Assembly (NCBI GenBank): GCA_031397815.1
Contig: JANNMJ010000196.1
Location: 1-64,000, forward strand
Reading direction: 5' to 3'
Source of the DNA: JANNMJ01 sp031397815
Lineage (GTDB): Bacteria > Bacteroidota > Bacteroidia > Cytophagales > Hymenobacteraceae
Length of the DNA: 64,000 nucleotides
Below, piece after piece: positions 52,904 to 60,027 of this stretch (its first letter is position 1; every line of letters starts with the position of its first letter). A model generated the notes under the pieces. The model worked only from the letters and a program-made list of their open reading frames with translations, had not been told where the DNA came from and searched no databases. The translations under genes were made by a program, and so were the position numbers.

Positions 52904-54490
52904 TCAACGACCAAAAGGCACGGGCATCGACACTTTTTTGGCAACTGGCTCACCGTTGGCCTTACCCGGCGACCATTTTGGGCCTTCTTGGATAACACGT
53001 ATCGCTTCCTCATCACAGCCAGCCCCAAGGCCCTGCACCACACGGAAGTCGCTTAGCGAGCCATCCGGGTTGACTTGAAAATCGATCTGCACCTGTCCGC
53101 TGATCTTCTGGCGGGTAGCTTCATCAGGCATCTTCGGTGCACTCGACAGGTAGCGGTAGTAGGCCCCGTATCCGCCTTCCGGCTCAGGACGGACAGACCT
53201 CGTGCTAGTCCTATACCGAACCGGTACTCCTGTTGAGTCAAGCGGTGAGAGTTGAGGGTTCATTTCTGATCGGACTTTGTGGGTCCACCAAGTCATTGTT
53301 GTGTAACCTGGCTTCGCGGCATTCAACTCTTGGTTTTCGCCTACCGGGATGTACATCACGTACCTTCCATCGTTCCCTGTCTGCGTTTGATACTGCGTGC
53401 CCACTAGTCGCACCACAACACTTGATATAGGCTCGTTCAAATCGGTGGTCACCCGCCCCCAGATTCGTTGTGTGCCGACTGCTTGTTCGTCGTTCACGCT
53501 TTCCGGCTGAGCTTGGCCGTTAGCCTCAGAGACAGAGTTAATGGGTTCTCCTGCGTCATTTAGGGTGACCAACTCCCAAGTACCGCCAGCAAGACGCAAT
53601 TCAAGGCGACGTCTACCATTCGGCCCGGTGACGCGCCCTTGATTTCCTGCGTCCAATCGAAGTGTCTCTCCCTCTGCAAGGTCCACGGGTACCGCCACCC
53701 GACTGTAGCGCCCGCTCGGTAAGCCTTGACAAAAGTTTACCCGCTGTACTTCCGCACAACCAATGCAGTGAGCAAGCGAGTAGGTCACTACGCCATCAAT
53801 GATGTGGTCGGAGTTGACATCCATGAAGTTTACCCGGATGGTGCGCCGTTGGATGAATAACTGCTGGTCAGGCTCGTCCAACTCGCCCCGGTCAGCCGCT
53901 TTCATCAGCGTTATACCAAGAGCCGTGTCGTCCATGTCGGGATCGTACTCATCCGTCATCACAGTGGTATTGCCCTCTCCAAGCGTTGAACCTTCTGGCG
54001 CCATTGTGGCGGGTGCATTAGGGCCGCTGTAATGGTCTACCAACAACTCAGCAGCCGTAGGGCTTCTTGAGCCTTGGTAGTCGCAATCGACCGCCTTGAA
54101 GATGTTGGGTTGGTCGGACTTGAAGCGGTCACCCGGAAAGGCAGAGAACGTAATCTTGACGGGATGGCCAGCCACTGTCACGTTCTGCCACACCACATCA
54201 ATCCTCATCTCCAGATTGGTGTAGAGTGTTGCCTTGTCCACCGTGTAGTCCGATTTGCTCTCCGCAAAACCAGCCGGAATGTCGCCTATCTGGGCGGTTT
54301 CGCCTCGCGCCTTCATCTCGCTCCAAGTCGATCCTGACTCACCATCTCCCCAACCCACTTTGAGGTCGTCGTACGATCTCTTTTCCTCGCAGTAGGCAAT
54401 CAACTCGTCGCAAGTCGAAAAGCTGGTCTTAGTCCCGGAAGAGCATCCTGTGAGCAAGCAACAGAGCAGCAAAGGGAATAGATTCTTCAT
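52904..54490 (-). CDS. Lipoprotein with carboxypeptidase-regulatory-like and TonB C-terminal domains
   Basis: A 528-residue lipoprotein (LFPLLLCCLLTGCSS). The first 300 residues are of unknown fold, with several Cys (AVDCDYQG, LAHCIGCAEVQRVNFC). A CarboxypepD_reg-like domain is at about 345-410 (GRVTTDLNEPISSVVVRLVGTQYQTQTGNDGRYVMYIPVGENQ). A TonB C-terminal-type domain ends the protein (ISGQVQIDFQVNPDGSLSDFRVVQGLGAGCDEEAIRVIQEGPKWSPGKANGEPVAKKVSMPVPF). Bacteroidota use such domains in outer-membrane lipoproteins and in TonB paralogues, so its job may be in envelope transport. It probably forms an operon with 51784-52872. Confidence 0.72.
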   Translation of the reverse strand: MKNLFPLLLCCLLTGCSSGTKTSFSTCDELIAYCEEKRSYDDLKVGWGDGESGSTWSEMKARGETAQIGDIPAGFAESKSDYTVDKATLYTNLEMRIDVVWQNVTVAGHPVKITFSAFPGDRFKSDQPNIFKAVDCDYQGSRSPTAAELLVDHYSGPNAPATMAPEGSTLGEGNTTVMTDEYDPDMDDTALGITLMKAADRGELDEPDQQLFIQRRTIRVNFMDVNSDHIIDGVVTYSLAHCIGCAEVQRVNFCQGLPSGRYSRVAVPVDLAEGETLRLDAGNQGRVTGPNGRRRLELRLAGGTWELVTLNDAGEPINSVSEANGQAQPESVNDEQAVGTQRIWGRVTTDLNEPISSVVVRLVGTQYQTQTGNDGRYVMYIPVGENQELNAAKPGYTTMTWWTHKVRSEMNPQLSPLDSTGVPVRYRTSTRSVRPEPEGGYGAYYRYLSSAPKMPDEATRQKISGQVQIDFQVNPDGSLSDFRVVQGLGAGCDEEAIRVIQEGPKWSPGKANGEPVAKKVSMPVPFGR

Positions 54491-54667
54491 CAGAATTTGG
54501 GAAAGCGCAGAAAGGTATAGCCAACGCGCGAACTTGGACAGCTACCTGACTTGAGCACGAGTACTGCAAAGACGCCCCTAATGCTCCGCCGCCAAATGTA
54601 GAAAAGGTTTCGCACAAGGCCCGTATTTGAGGCCATCAGCCTGTAGGGCCGTGGGGAGCTTGCCGCC

Positions 54668-54901
54668 TTGAAAAACTCGGCGGTCATTCAGGCGTTCGGC
54701 CAACACCTACGGGCGCTGCGAGAAGCGCGCGGGTGGAGCCAACAGGCGCTTGGAGACTACGCCAACGTGGCGAAAGCTACGATTCAGCGAATCGAGCACG
54801 GCCATTCGGCTCCTTCCCTTGATGTCTTGGTGAGTCTGGCGGACGCGCTGGGGCTGCCGCTACCGGAGCTACTAACGCTGGGAAAGTCCGCCTCAGCCTA
54901 A
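54668..54901 (+). CDS. Small Xre-family helix-turn-helix regulator
   Basis: A 77-residue DNA-binding protein made of one HTH_3 domain: GQHLRALREARGWSQQALGDYANVAKATIQRIEHGHSAPSLDVLVSLADALGLPLPELL. Start is TTG at 54668. It is not next to a toxin gene on the same strand; the convergent DUF3037/HipA-like pair lies just beyond a terminator. It could regulate the lipoprotein pair that starts divergently at 54490 or be an orphan. Confidence 0.85.
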   Translation: MKNSAVIQAFGQHLRALREARGWSQQALGDYANVAKATIQRIEHGHSAPSLDVLVSLADALGLPLPELLTLGKSASA

Positions 54902-54904
54902 AAC

Positions 54905-54937
54905 AAAAACGCCACCCCAGTTAGAGGCGGCGTTTTT
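54905..54937. terminator. Bidirectional terminator between the Xre and DUF3037 genes
   Basis: AAAAACGCC pairs with GGCGTTTTT (plus an inner CC/GG) around a short loop. It serves both convergent genes and ends at the stop codon of the DUF3037 gene. Confidence 0.8.
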
Positions 54938-54938
54938 C

Positions 54939-55778
54939 TTACGAATGGGCTTCCATCTTCTTGCGGACCTGTCGAGAGAAGGCTTCAGCACGATCTTCCG
55001 TCACTACATCCACAGTGATATTATCGCCAGCGGCTGATTCGAGTTTCTTGCGAATCAAATCATTCAACTCGCGGTCATCAGGGGGAAGGGCGGTAAGCAA
55101 GTACACGTGCAATTCTTGGCGGCTCGTACGCAACTCCACGAGCTTGCCGAACCACTTGTACATCTTGTCCTTGATGGATTCAGCGTGGGCAAGGTCGAAC
55201 GTGACCGGCTCGTAGCAGTGCAGAGCGCCGTTCTGCCACGTCTGGTGGAAGTCGATGCGGTCATTCGCTGTCGCCACGGTGCGCGGTTGCAGGCGCTCGG
55301 TCAGATGATGCTTCTCGAAATACTTCTTGTAGTGTTGGCGCCAAACGTCCTTGTCGGTGGGGCGAGGCGTTTCCGGCTCGTCGGTGTAATGTTCCACCAG
55401 CCGGCCGTAGAGATCGGTGAACGAGTGGTCGAGGCTCACCGCGATGCCACGTTGTAGCGGCCCCCATTGCCAAGCAGCGTCGTTGGGGCAAATGATCTGC
55501 TGCGTGATGGCCGTCAGTGATTCGACTGCCTCGAAGTGCAGCGGCGCTTCTATCTGCTGGCCGTACGCGCGGCATTGGCGCTCAATGTCGCGCAGGGTAA
55601 CGAGTAGGCGTCGGCCGTTGATGTCGTGAAAGAACCGGGAAACGCGCTGCGTCTTGCGCAGCATCTGCGCCCGAAGCTGACGCTCCTGCGGCGCTAGCAA
55701 CACGACGCCCACGTTCACGAATTCGCCCGTTACGCGGTCGTGAACATACCGCAGCACCTGATACTGAAAGGGTGTCAT
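54939..55778 (-). CDS. DUF3037-domain protein
   Basis: A 279-residue cytoplasmic protein whose start, FQYQVLRYVHDRVTGEFVNVGVVLLAP, is the hallmark of DUF3037. The rest is helical, ending with TALPPDDRELNDLIRKKLE and SRQVRKKMEAHS. The ATG at 55778 overlaps the stop of the upstream HipA-like kinase gene (ATGA), so the two are translationally coupled. Pairing of DUF3037 with HipA-like kinases recurs in many genomes, to my recollection; the function of the pair is not established. Confidence 0.85.
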   Translation of the reverse strand: MTPFQYQVLRYVHDRVTGEFVNVGVVLLAPQERQLRAQMLRKTQRVSRFFHDINGRRLLVTLRDIERQCRAYGQQIEAPLHFEAVESLTAITQQIICPNDAAWQWGPLQRGIAVSLDHSFTDLYGRLVEHYTDEPETPRPTDKDVWRQHYKKYFEKHHLTERLQPRTVATANDRIDFHQTWQNGALHCYEPVTFDLAHAESIKDKMYKWFGKLVELRTSRQELHVYLLTALPPDDRELNDLIRKKLESAAGDNITVDVVTEDRAEAFSRQVRKKMEAHS

Positions 55779-56596
55779 TGCGTGAGGCGGTTTAGTTCGG
55801 TGGTGAAAATTTCTACGTTCGTCAGAACGTGGGAGAGGTGAGTTTCGATGCGGGCGCTCTGGTCGGTTTGCCATTCGCGCGGAACGTGGCGGCGGGTTGC
55901 TTCCCAAAAGGCACCATCCAGCCGATGAAGTTGCGGGGCGAGGGTTCGGAAGTCGAAGCCAGCCCCGCGTAACAGTGGAAAGAAGTAGTGGTTCTGAATC
56001 CAATGAACATCAGTATCCGGGATCACCCACGGCTCGGGCGACGGCCGGAGCATCTTCATCAGGTCCATCGTAAAGCTAAACGCCAGCTCGTGATCGAGCA
56101 GCACGATGCGCTCGCCATCAGTCAGCATATTCTGCTTGGCGGCCCTACGGTCGGCGTTCTGAATCAGTACGTCAAACGCGAAGATGAGCCGGGCCTGTTC
56201 CAATTGAGCTGGGGTTAGTCGGCCACCTGCTACAAACTCCTGCATCCCTTGCACGAAGCCTGAACCTACATTCAATCCTATCGAGCGTTCGCCAGCCTTC
56301 CAGTCGTCCCGACCGTGCAAGGTTTCCACTAATTCGGGCGTGATCGTCACTGCCACAGGCTCAACCGCTTCCAGACCCACCTGCCAAGCAGCGTAAGCGC
56401 CCAATAATTCCCGCTCGCAGGCTTCAGACGTCATCCGTTCCGCACCTCGCAGTTTTACCACGTACTCGCCCATCGCGTCGCGTTGCTTGCAGTAGCCTTG
56501 ACACAACAGCGGTCGGTTTGCACCACTCGTCAGTACATCATAAACAGAAAGTGCAAGGACTTCCGGAAGCGCGTAGTCAGAATGGGTAATCAGCAC
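55775..56596 (-). CDS. HipA-like kinase
   Basis: A 273-residue protein with the short HipA-type kinase core. YVVKLRGAE carries the ATP-contacting Lys. The catalytic loop is FDVLIQNADRRAAKQN, with Asp-Arg and the downstream Asn. The metal-binding motif is IVLLDHELAF. It is much shorter than canonical HipA toxin (about 440) and lacks the N-terminal HipA subdomain. No HipB partner is beside it; the coupled partner is DUF3037. Start is GTG at 56596. A role in growth control or defence is an inference from the family and from its place beside a mobile element. Confidence 0.8.
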   Translation of the reverse strand: MLITHSDYALPEVLALSVYDVLTSGANRPLLCQGYCKQRDAMGEYVVKLRGAERMTSEACERELLGAYAAWQVGLEAVEPVAVTITPELVETLHGRDDWKAGERSIGLNVGSGFVQGMQEFVAGGRLTPAQLEQARLIFAFDVLIQNADRRAAKQNMLTDGERIVLLDHELAFSFTMDLMKMLRPSPEPWVIPDTDVHWIQNHYFFPLLRGAGFDFRTLAPQLHRLDGAFWEATRRHVPREWQTDQSARIETHLSHVLTNVEIFTTELNRLTQ

Positions 56597-56959
56597 AGTA
56601 TCAAACAGAGAGTACCAGCAGCCGAGCGGCTGACCGGGGCGCGAAGTTACCAGCCGTAGTCCGTTGCGAAAAGAAAAAGCTATACCTCTGCTTAATGCAG
56701 GTTTTTATACACCCAAAGGCGCTTTCAATCAGCGGCTTTCTAGTCGAACCAGCAAATTTCTAATAAGAAAAGCTTGCTTTTTCCGGCCCTTCTGCCGTGT
56801 GTCTTATTACTTGCTGCTCCCGCCCCGCTGTACTTTAATGCCATTTGGGATCTATCTCCCGCAGATTTTTGTGGAAGCGTCAAATTTTCACGAAAATCTC
56901 ACTTTCAGCAGGAAGTGATAAGGCCATTTTTCGCCCGGTGCTGCCCCCCAAAAAGCAAA

Positions 56960-56988
56960 AACCCCGCTTGCAGCTTGCAAGCGGGGTT
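56960..56988 (-). terminator. Strong hairpin terminator
   Basis: AACCCCGCTTGCA pairs exactly with TGCAAGCGGGGTT around GCT. On the minus strand it is followed by TTTTGCTTTTTGG. No minus-strand gene ends at its right side now, which suggests that its gene was lost or displaced, perhaps by integration of the element to the right. The rest of the gap 56597-57203 is AT-rich and otherwise holds only the repeats and promoter described next. Confidence 0.6.
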
Positions 56989-57042
56989 CTGTGTGGTAAT
57001 GGTTGGAATCACACCCTACGACGTTACCCGACTTCATTAGAT

Positions 57043-57071
57043 TGTAAAGCTGTATCAGAACGCTGTAAAGG
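57043..57071. repeat. Direct repeat TGTAAAG, 21 bp apart
   Basis: TGTAAAGC (57043-57050) and TGTAAAGG (57064-57071), exactly two helical turns apart, about 130 bp upstream of the recombinase. It may be an arm-type or attachment-region repeat; only the spacing and position support this. Confidence 0.35.
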
Positions 57072-57130
57072 GCTTTTTGTTCGTGCGACTTGTCGGCTAA
57101 GGTAAGGTAACAACGGTGGGAATCGCATTT

Positions 57131-57177
57131 TTTGTCCTATGAACTGTCCTACGCTTAGGACAAACACATTATCTTTG
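57131..57177 (+). promoter_or_regulatory. Promoter and operator-like palindrome of the second recombinase
   Basis: TTTGTCCTA (57131-57139) and TAGGACAAA (57156-57164) are inverted, with a further GTCCTACG between. A perfect -7 box TATCTTTG (57170-57177) follows at once, and the GTG start is 26 bp later. The palindrome covers the expected -33 region, so a bound protein would compete with RNA polymerase. Confidence 0.6.
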
Positions 57178-57203
57178 AAGCGGCAACTAAAACCCGTTTC
57201 ACT

Positions 57204-58460
57204 GTGGCGAAAGTCTCATTCCTGCTGCATCAGCCGAAAGCTGATAAGGCTACCCCCGTCTTTGCGTTCCTGTCCTATGACGGTCAGCGCACCAAAATCT
57301 ACACTGGTTTCAGCATTCACCCGAAGCAATGGAATAAGGACGACCAGCGCGCCCTTACCCGTGGCTATCCGCTGAACGGTGCCACTAACGACGCGCTAGA
57401 CCTACTGCAAGCGCGCCTACTGCAAGTCTATGCCGAGTGCCGGGCCGTTGGCACTCTGCCTACTGCCGACCAACTCCGCGCGCTAGCGGAACCCGAAACG
57501 CCCGCGCCCGCTGAAAAGCCCGCGCCGCTGGGGCTATTGGATACATTCGCCGACTGGATAGATAACAGAGGTATTACCCGCACTGAGAATACTCTACGCA
57601 CGAACCGCACGGCACTAGGCCACTTGCGCGGATTCGCCGAGAAAAACCGCTACGCCCTGACCTTCGACACCGTAACGGCCTACTTCGCCGACCGCTTCAC
57701 GACATACCTACTCACCGACGTGAAACTGGTAGATTCGTCGGTTCGGAAGAATCTGTATATCCTCAAAAACTTCTTAGCGTGGGCGCATGAGCGCGGCCTT
57801 ACTACCCGTACTGATTTCAAGGCATTTCGCTGGCACCAACGCGAGCCGGACATTCTAGCCCTCACCCGTGACGAAGTGAACGCGTTAGCCGCACTAGACC
57901 TATCTGCCCGCCCTGCCCTCGACAACGCCCGCGCTCACTTCCTGTTAGGCTGCTACACGGGGTTACGCTTCTCTGATGTGGCTCAACTTCGTCCGGAGCA
58001 TATTCTAGCCGACCGCATCCGGCTCACCACCACCAAGACCCGCGAAACCCTTACGTTGCCGATTGTACCCGAAGCGCGGGCGCTGCTGGCGCGCATTCAA
58101 TTGGGCACGTTCCGACCGTTACCGAATCAGAAGCTAAACGGCCACCTCAAAACGCTAGGGCAGTTAGCAGCCCTCGACACGCCCACAGAGCGTACCCGAT
58201 ACGCGGGCGGTAAGCGACAAACAGAACTTGCCCCGAAGCATACATTCCTAACGATGCACGTCAGCCGTAAGACGTTCGTCACGCTGGCCCTAGAAGATGG
58301 TATTCCACCCCACCTAGTAATGAAGCTAACCGGGCACCGTAACCTGAAATCCTTCAATCGCTACGTGAGTGCTACTGAGGACGCGGCGCTGAAAGCCTTC
58401 GCAGCGCGCTATAATCAGCCTAATGCTGTCCAATTGTCCAACGTGAAGGTAGCCGCCTAA
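57204..58460 (+). CDS. Tyrosine recombinase / integrase of the right-hand element
   Basis: A 418-residue site-specific recombinase. The N-terminal arm-binding domain is typical of Bacteroidota elements (KVSFLLHQPKADKATPVFAFLSYDGQRTKIYTGFSIHPKQWN). The SAM-like domain (about 110-205) contains LLDTFADWIDNRGITRTENTLRTNRTALGHLRGF. The catalytic domain has Arg I in YTGLRFSDVAQLRPEHI, the His/Arg motif as HVSRKTFV and GHRNLKSFNRYV with the nucleophilic Tyr. Start is GTG at 57204. It reads in the same direction as all the following genes to the window end, so these probably form one element. Similarity to the recombinase at 144-1451 is only family-level. Confidence 0.92.
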   Translation: MAKVSFLLHQPKADKATPVFAFLSYDGQRTKIYTGFSIHPKQWNKDDQRALTRGYPLNGATNDALDLLQARLLQVYAECRAVGTLPTADQLRALAEPETPAPAEKPAPLGLLDTFADWIDNRGITRTENTLRTNRTALGHLRGFAEKNRYALTFDTVTAYFADRFTTYLLTDVKLVDSSVRKNLYILKNFLAWAHERGLTTRTDFKAFRWHQREPDILALTRDEVNALAALDLSARPALDNARAHFLLGCYTGLRFSDVAQLRPEHILADRIRLTTTKTRETLTLPIVPEARALLARIQLGTFRPLPNQKLNGHLKTLGQLAALDTPTERTRYAGGKRQTELAPKHTFLTMHVSRKTFVTLALEDGIPPHLVMKLTGHRNLKSFNRYVSATEDAALKAFAARYNQPNAVQLSNVKVAA

Positions 58461-58532
58461 CTTGCTTGTGGTCCTGTCCGCTTGTTGCAGGCAGGACCAT
58501 ACCTTTCTTACTTTGGATCAAGCGAGCAAGCT

Positions 58533-59444
58533 ATGGCATTTTCAAGCTTAAGTAGTATTCCTCTCGACATCTTACCTGATGACGTTATGGAGTGTTGGCA
58601 GGAATTGGCAGACCATTTGGACGACCCTACTAACCGACATTTTGAGGTTGAGGCATTAGAGCTGTTGTGTGAACCACTGTATCACTTGCGAGAACCAGAA
58701 GCACGGGTTCGGTATTTATTACAAATGCTATTACATGTAAAGCTTTCAGGGTTTTTCTCTCTAAACAGTACAGCCCTTGAAATTGAACAGGACTTTTATC
58801 GTTGGTATAGTACTCACTTGCTTGAGTCTCTTTGCGCTTTAGCGGGTACTACGAAGCTCAGAAAGAACAAGTCATTACTAGCAACTGATTGGGAGAGCGT
58901 TTCTCAACGTGATTCTAACTATTCTGAAAATATAAACCCTTTATCACATACGCTTCTGCGTTTCTCCTTTTGTATTCTCGCTCCGAGTCTTGATAGTAGC
59001 GGGGTAAAAAGCATAATAGAACCAATATTAAACATTAAGTCAGAATCAAAGAGAGCAAACACGTTTGCTGAAAAATCTTCAGTTGTACAGCCAAGTAGCA
59101 TTGATACTTTGTGCTGTAATGGGTTAAAACGCTCTGATGTAGTAGCGTTAGCGGTTCATTTAGGAGCAGCTTCTGAGACAAGTGGATTATGGCATCTCGG
59201 ATCAGTATCGGGAAAAGGAGCAAAAATGTTAAGTGTCTTCCCCGCAATCTACCGGGCGTTAGTCGAAGCAAAACGAATGCATGAAACGGATGCTCCTGTT
59301 TGGAGGTCAATATTTATGGAATTATTTAAAGTAGAATTTAGCCATAGGCTTGCCAATTATACACAAGGCAAAGGAAGTATGCAGTTTTCGGATAGTTTGA
59401 GAGAAGCCCGGCGTTGGATAAGTCATTGGATGAATGCATCCTAG
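58533..59444 (+). CDS. AT-rich cargo protein of unknown function
   Basis: A 303-residue protein starting MAFSSLSSIPLDILPDDVMECW. It is mostly helical, with no signal peptide, membrane segment or recognised motif. Codon usage is clearly more AT-rich than in the neighbours (many ATA, TTA, AAA, AGA), which points to separate acquisition. It lies directly after the recombinase, a common place for cargo such as defence genes; that is an inference. A late stretch WRSIFMELFKVEFSHRLANYTQGKGSMQFSDSLREARRWI resembles the C-terminal style of RteC/phage accessory proteins but is not assigned. Confidence 0.6.
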   Translation: MAFSSLSSIPLDILPDDVMECWQELADHLDDPTNRHFEVEALELLCEPLYHLREPEARVRYLLQMLLHVKLSGFFSLNSTALEIEQDFYRWYSTHLLESLCALAGTTKLRKNKSLLATDWESVSQRDSNYSENINPLSHTLLRFSFCILAPSLDSSGVKSIIEPILNIKSESKRANTFAEKSSVVQPSSIDTLCCNGLKRSDVVALAVHLGAASETSGLWHLGSVSGKGAKMLSVFPAIYRALVEAKRMHETDAPVWRSIFMELFKVEFSHRLANYTQGKGSMQFSDSLREARRWISHWMNAS

Positions 59445-59445
59445 C

Positions 59446-59518
59446 TTTCGTGCGTGACGCTTAGAGTTTTCATGCGTGATTGTTCGCGTTTCGTGCGAGG
59501 GCTTTCATTCGCATGAAA
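59446..59518. repeat. Iteron-like direct repeats, array 1
   Basis: TTTCGTGCGTGA (59446), TTTCATGCGTGA (59468) and TTTCGTGCGAGG (59489) are spaced 22 and 21 bp apart. TTTCATTCGCATGAAA at 59503 follows and is itself palindromic. The array lies between the AT-rich cargo gene and the gene at 59584. The spacing of about two helical turns is what is expected of iterons or multiple protein-binding sites. Confidence 0.65.
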
Positions 59519-59583
59519 GAACAGTGTGCTTTGCTAGAACTAATGGTAGCTGACGAAACAAAATCAGCTACGCTAGCAGACCT

Positions 59584-60027
59584 ATGGAACACTTTGTTCT
59601 TACTCCCACGCCCTATACGCAACTGCTAGAAGATGTCAGGGCCATTGTTCGGAAGGAACTCGTTCACTGCTTTGATACAGGGATCAGTAATGCGGGTGGC
59701 GAGTTAGCCACTGCTTTGTTTACAGATTCATATCGAACAGCAGCAGCACTGATGATTAGTTTATTGGCGGATACTTGGTATACACCTGAACAGGCCTTCA
59801 GGCGCCTGAAAATCTTGGCGAAGGTTAATGATCCCGTTGCTGTATTGTCCGATGCCCATAGGCGAGGCTGGTTGACCTACGATCCAACGGGCGCATTAGC
59901 CTATGATTCTCGTATTTGGCCCCTTGGTGAGAAGGCGCCTACGTTTGGCCCAGTTCTGTTAGCGGTTACCACCCCATTTCTGGAATTGAATCTAAGAAAG
60001 CTGGCAAGCTATGAGACCTATCTTTAA
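59584..60027 (+). CDS. Chimeric element protein: HTH-gene head joined to primase-gene head
   Basis: A 147-residue protein made of two recognisable pieces. Residues 1-25 (MEHFVLTPTPYTQLLEDVRA...) match the first 25 of the HTH protein at 61389 (MEQLIFTAVAYSQLLEDVRT...). Residues of about 48-130 (SYRTAAALMISLLADTWYTPEQAFRRLK ... PVAVLSDAHRRGWLTYDPTGALAYDSRIWPLGEKAPTFGPVLLA) match the first 100 residues of the protein at 61744. In the intact arrangement those two genes lie in this order and overlap, so this gene looks like a second copy in which a deletion removed the HTH domain and fused the ends in frame. Its last codons overlap the next gene (ATG 60011). Confidence 0.75.
   Translation: MEHFVLTPTPYTQLLEDVRAIVRKELVHCFDTGISNAGGELATALFTDSYRTAAALMISLLADTWYTPEQAFRRLKILAKVNDPVAVLSDAHRRGWLTYDPTGALAYDSRIWPLGEKAPTFGPVLLAVTTPFLELNLRKLASYETYL

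Noticed and set aside
56989..57090. Decayed tRNA 3' end as attachment site of the right-hand element
   Set aside because: A stretch on the minus strand (GGTGTGATTCC followed later by ACCA) faintly recalls a T arm and CCA end before a terminator. The T loop lacks TTC and no acceptor or anticodon arm can be formed.
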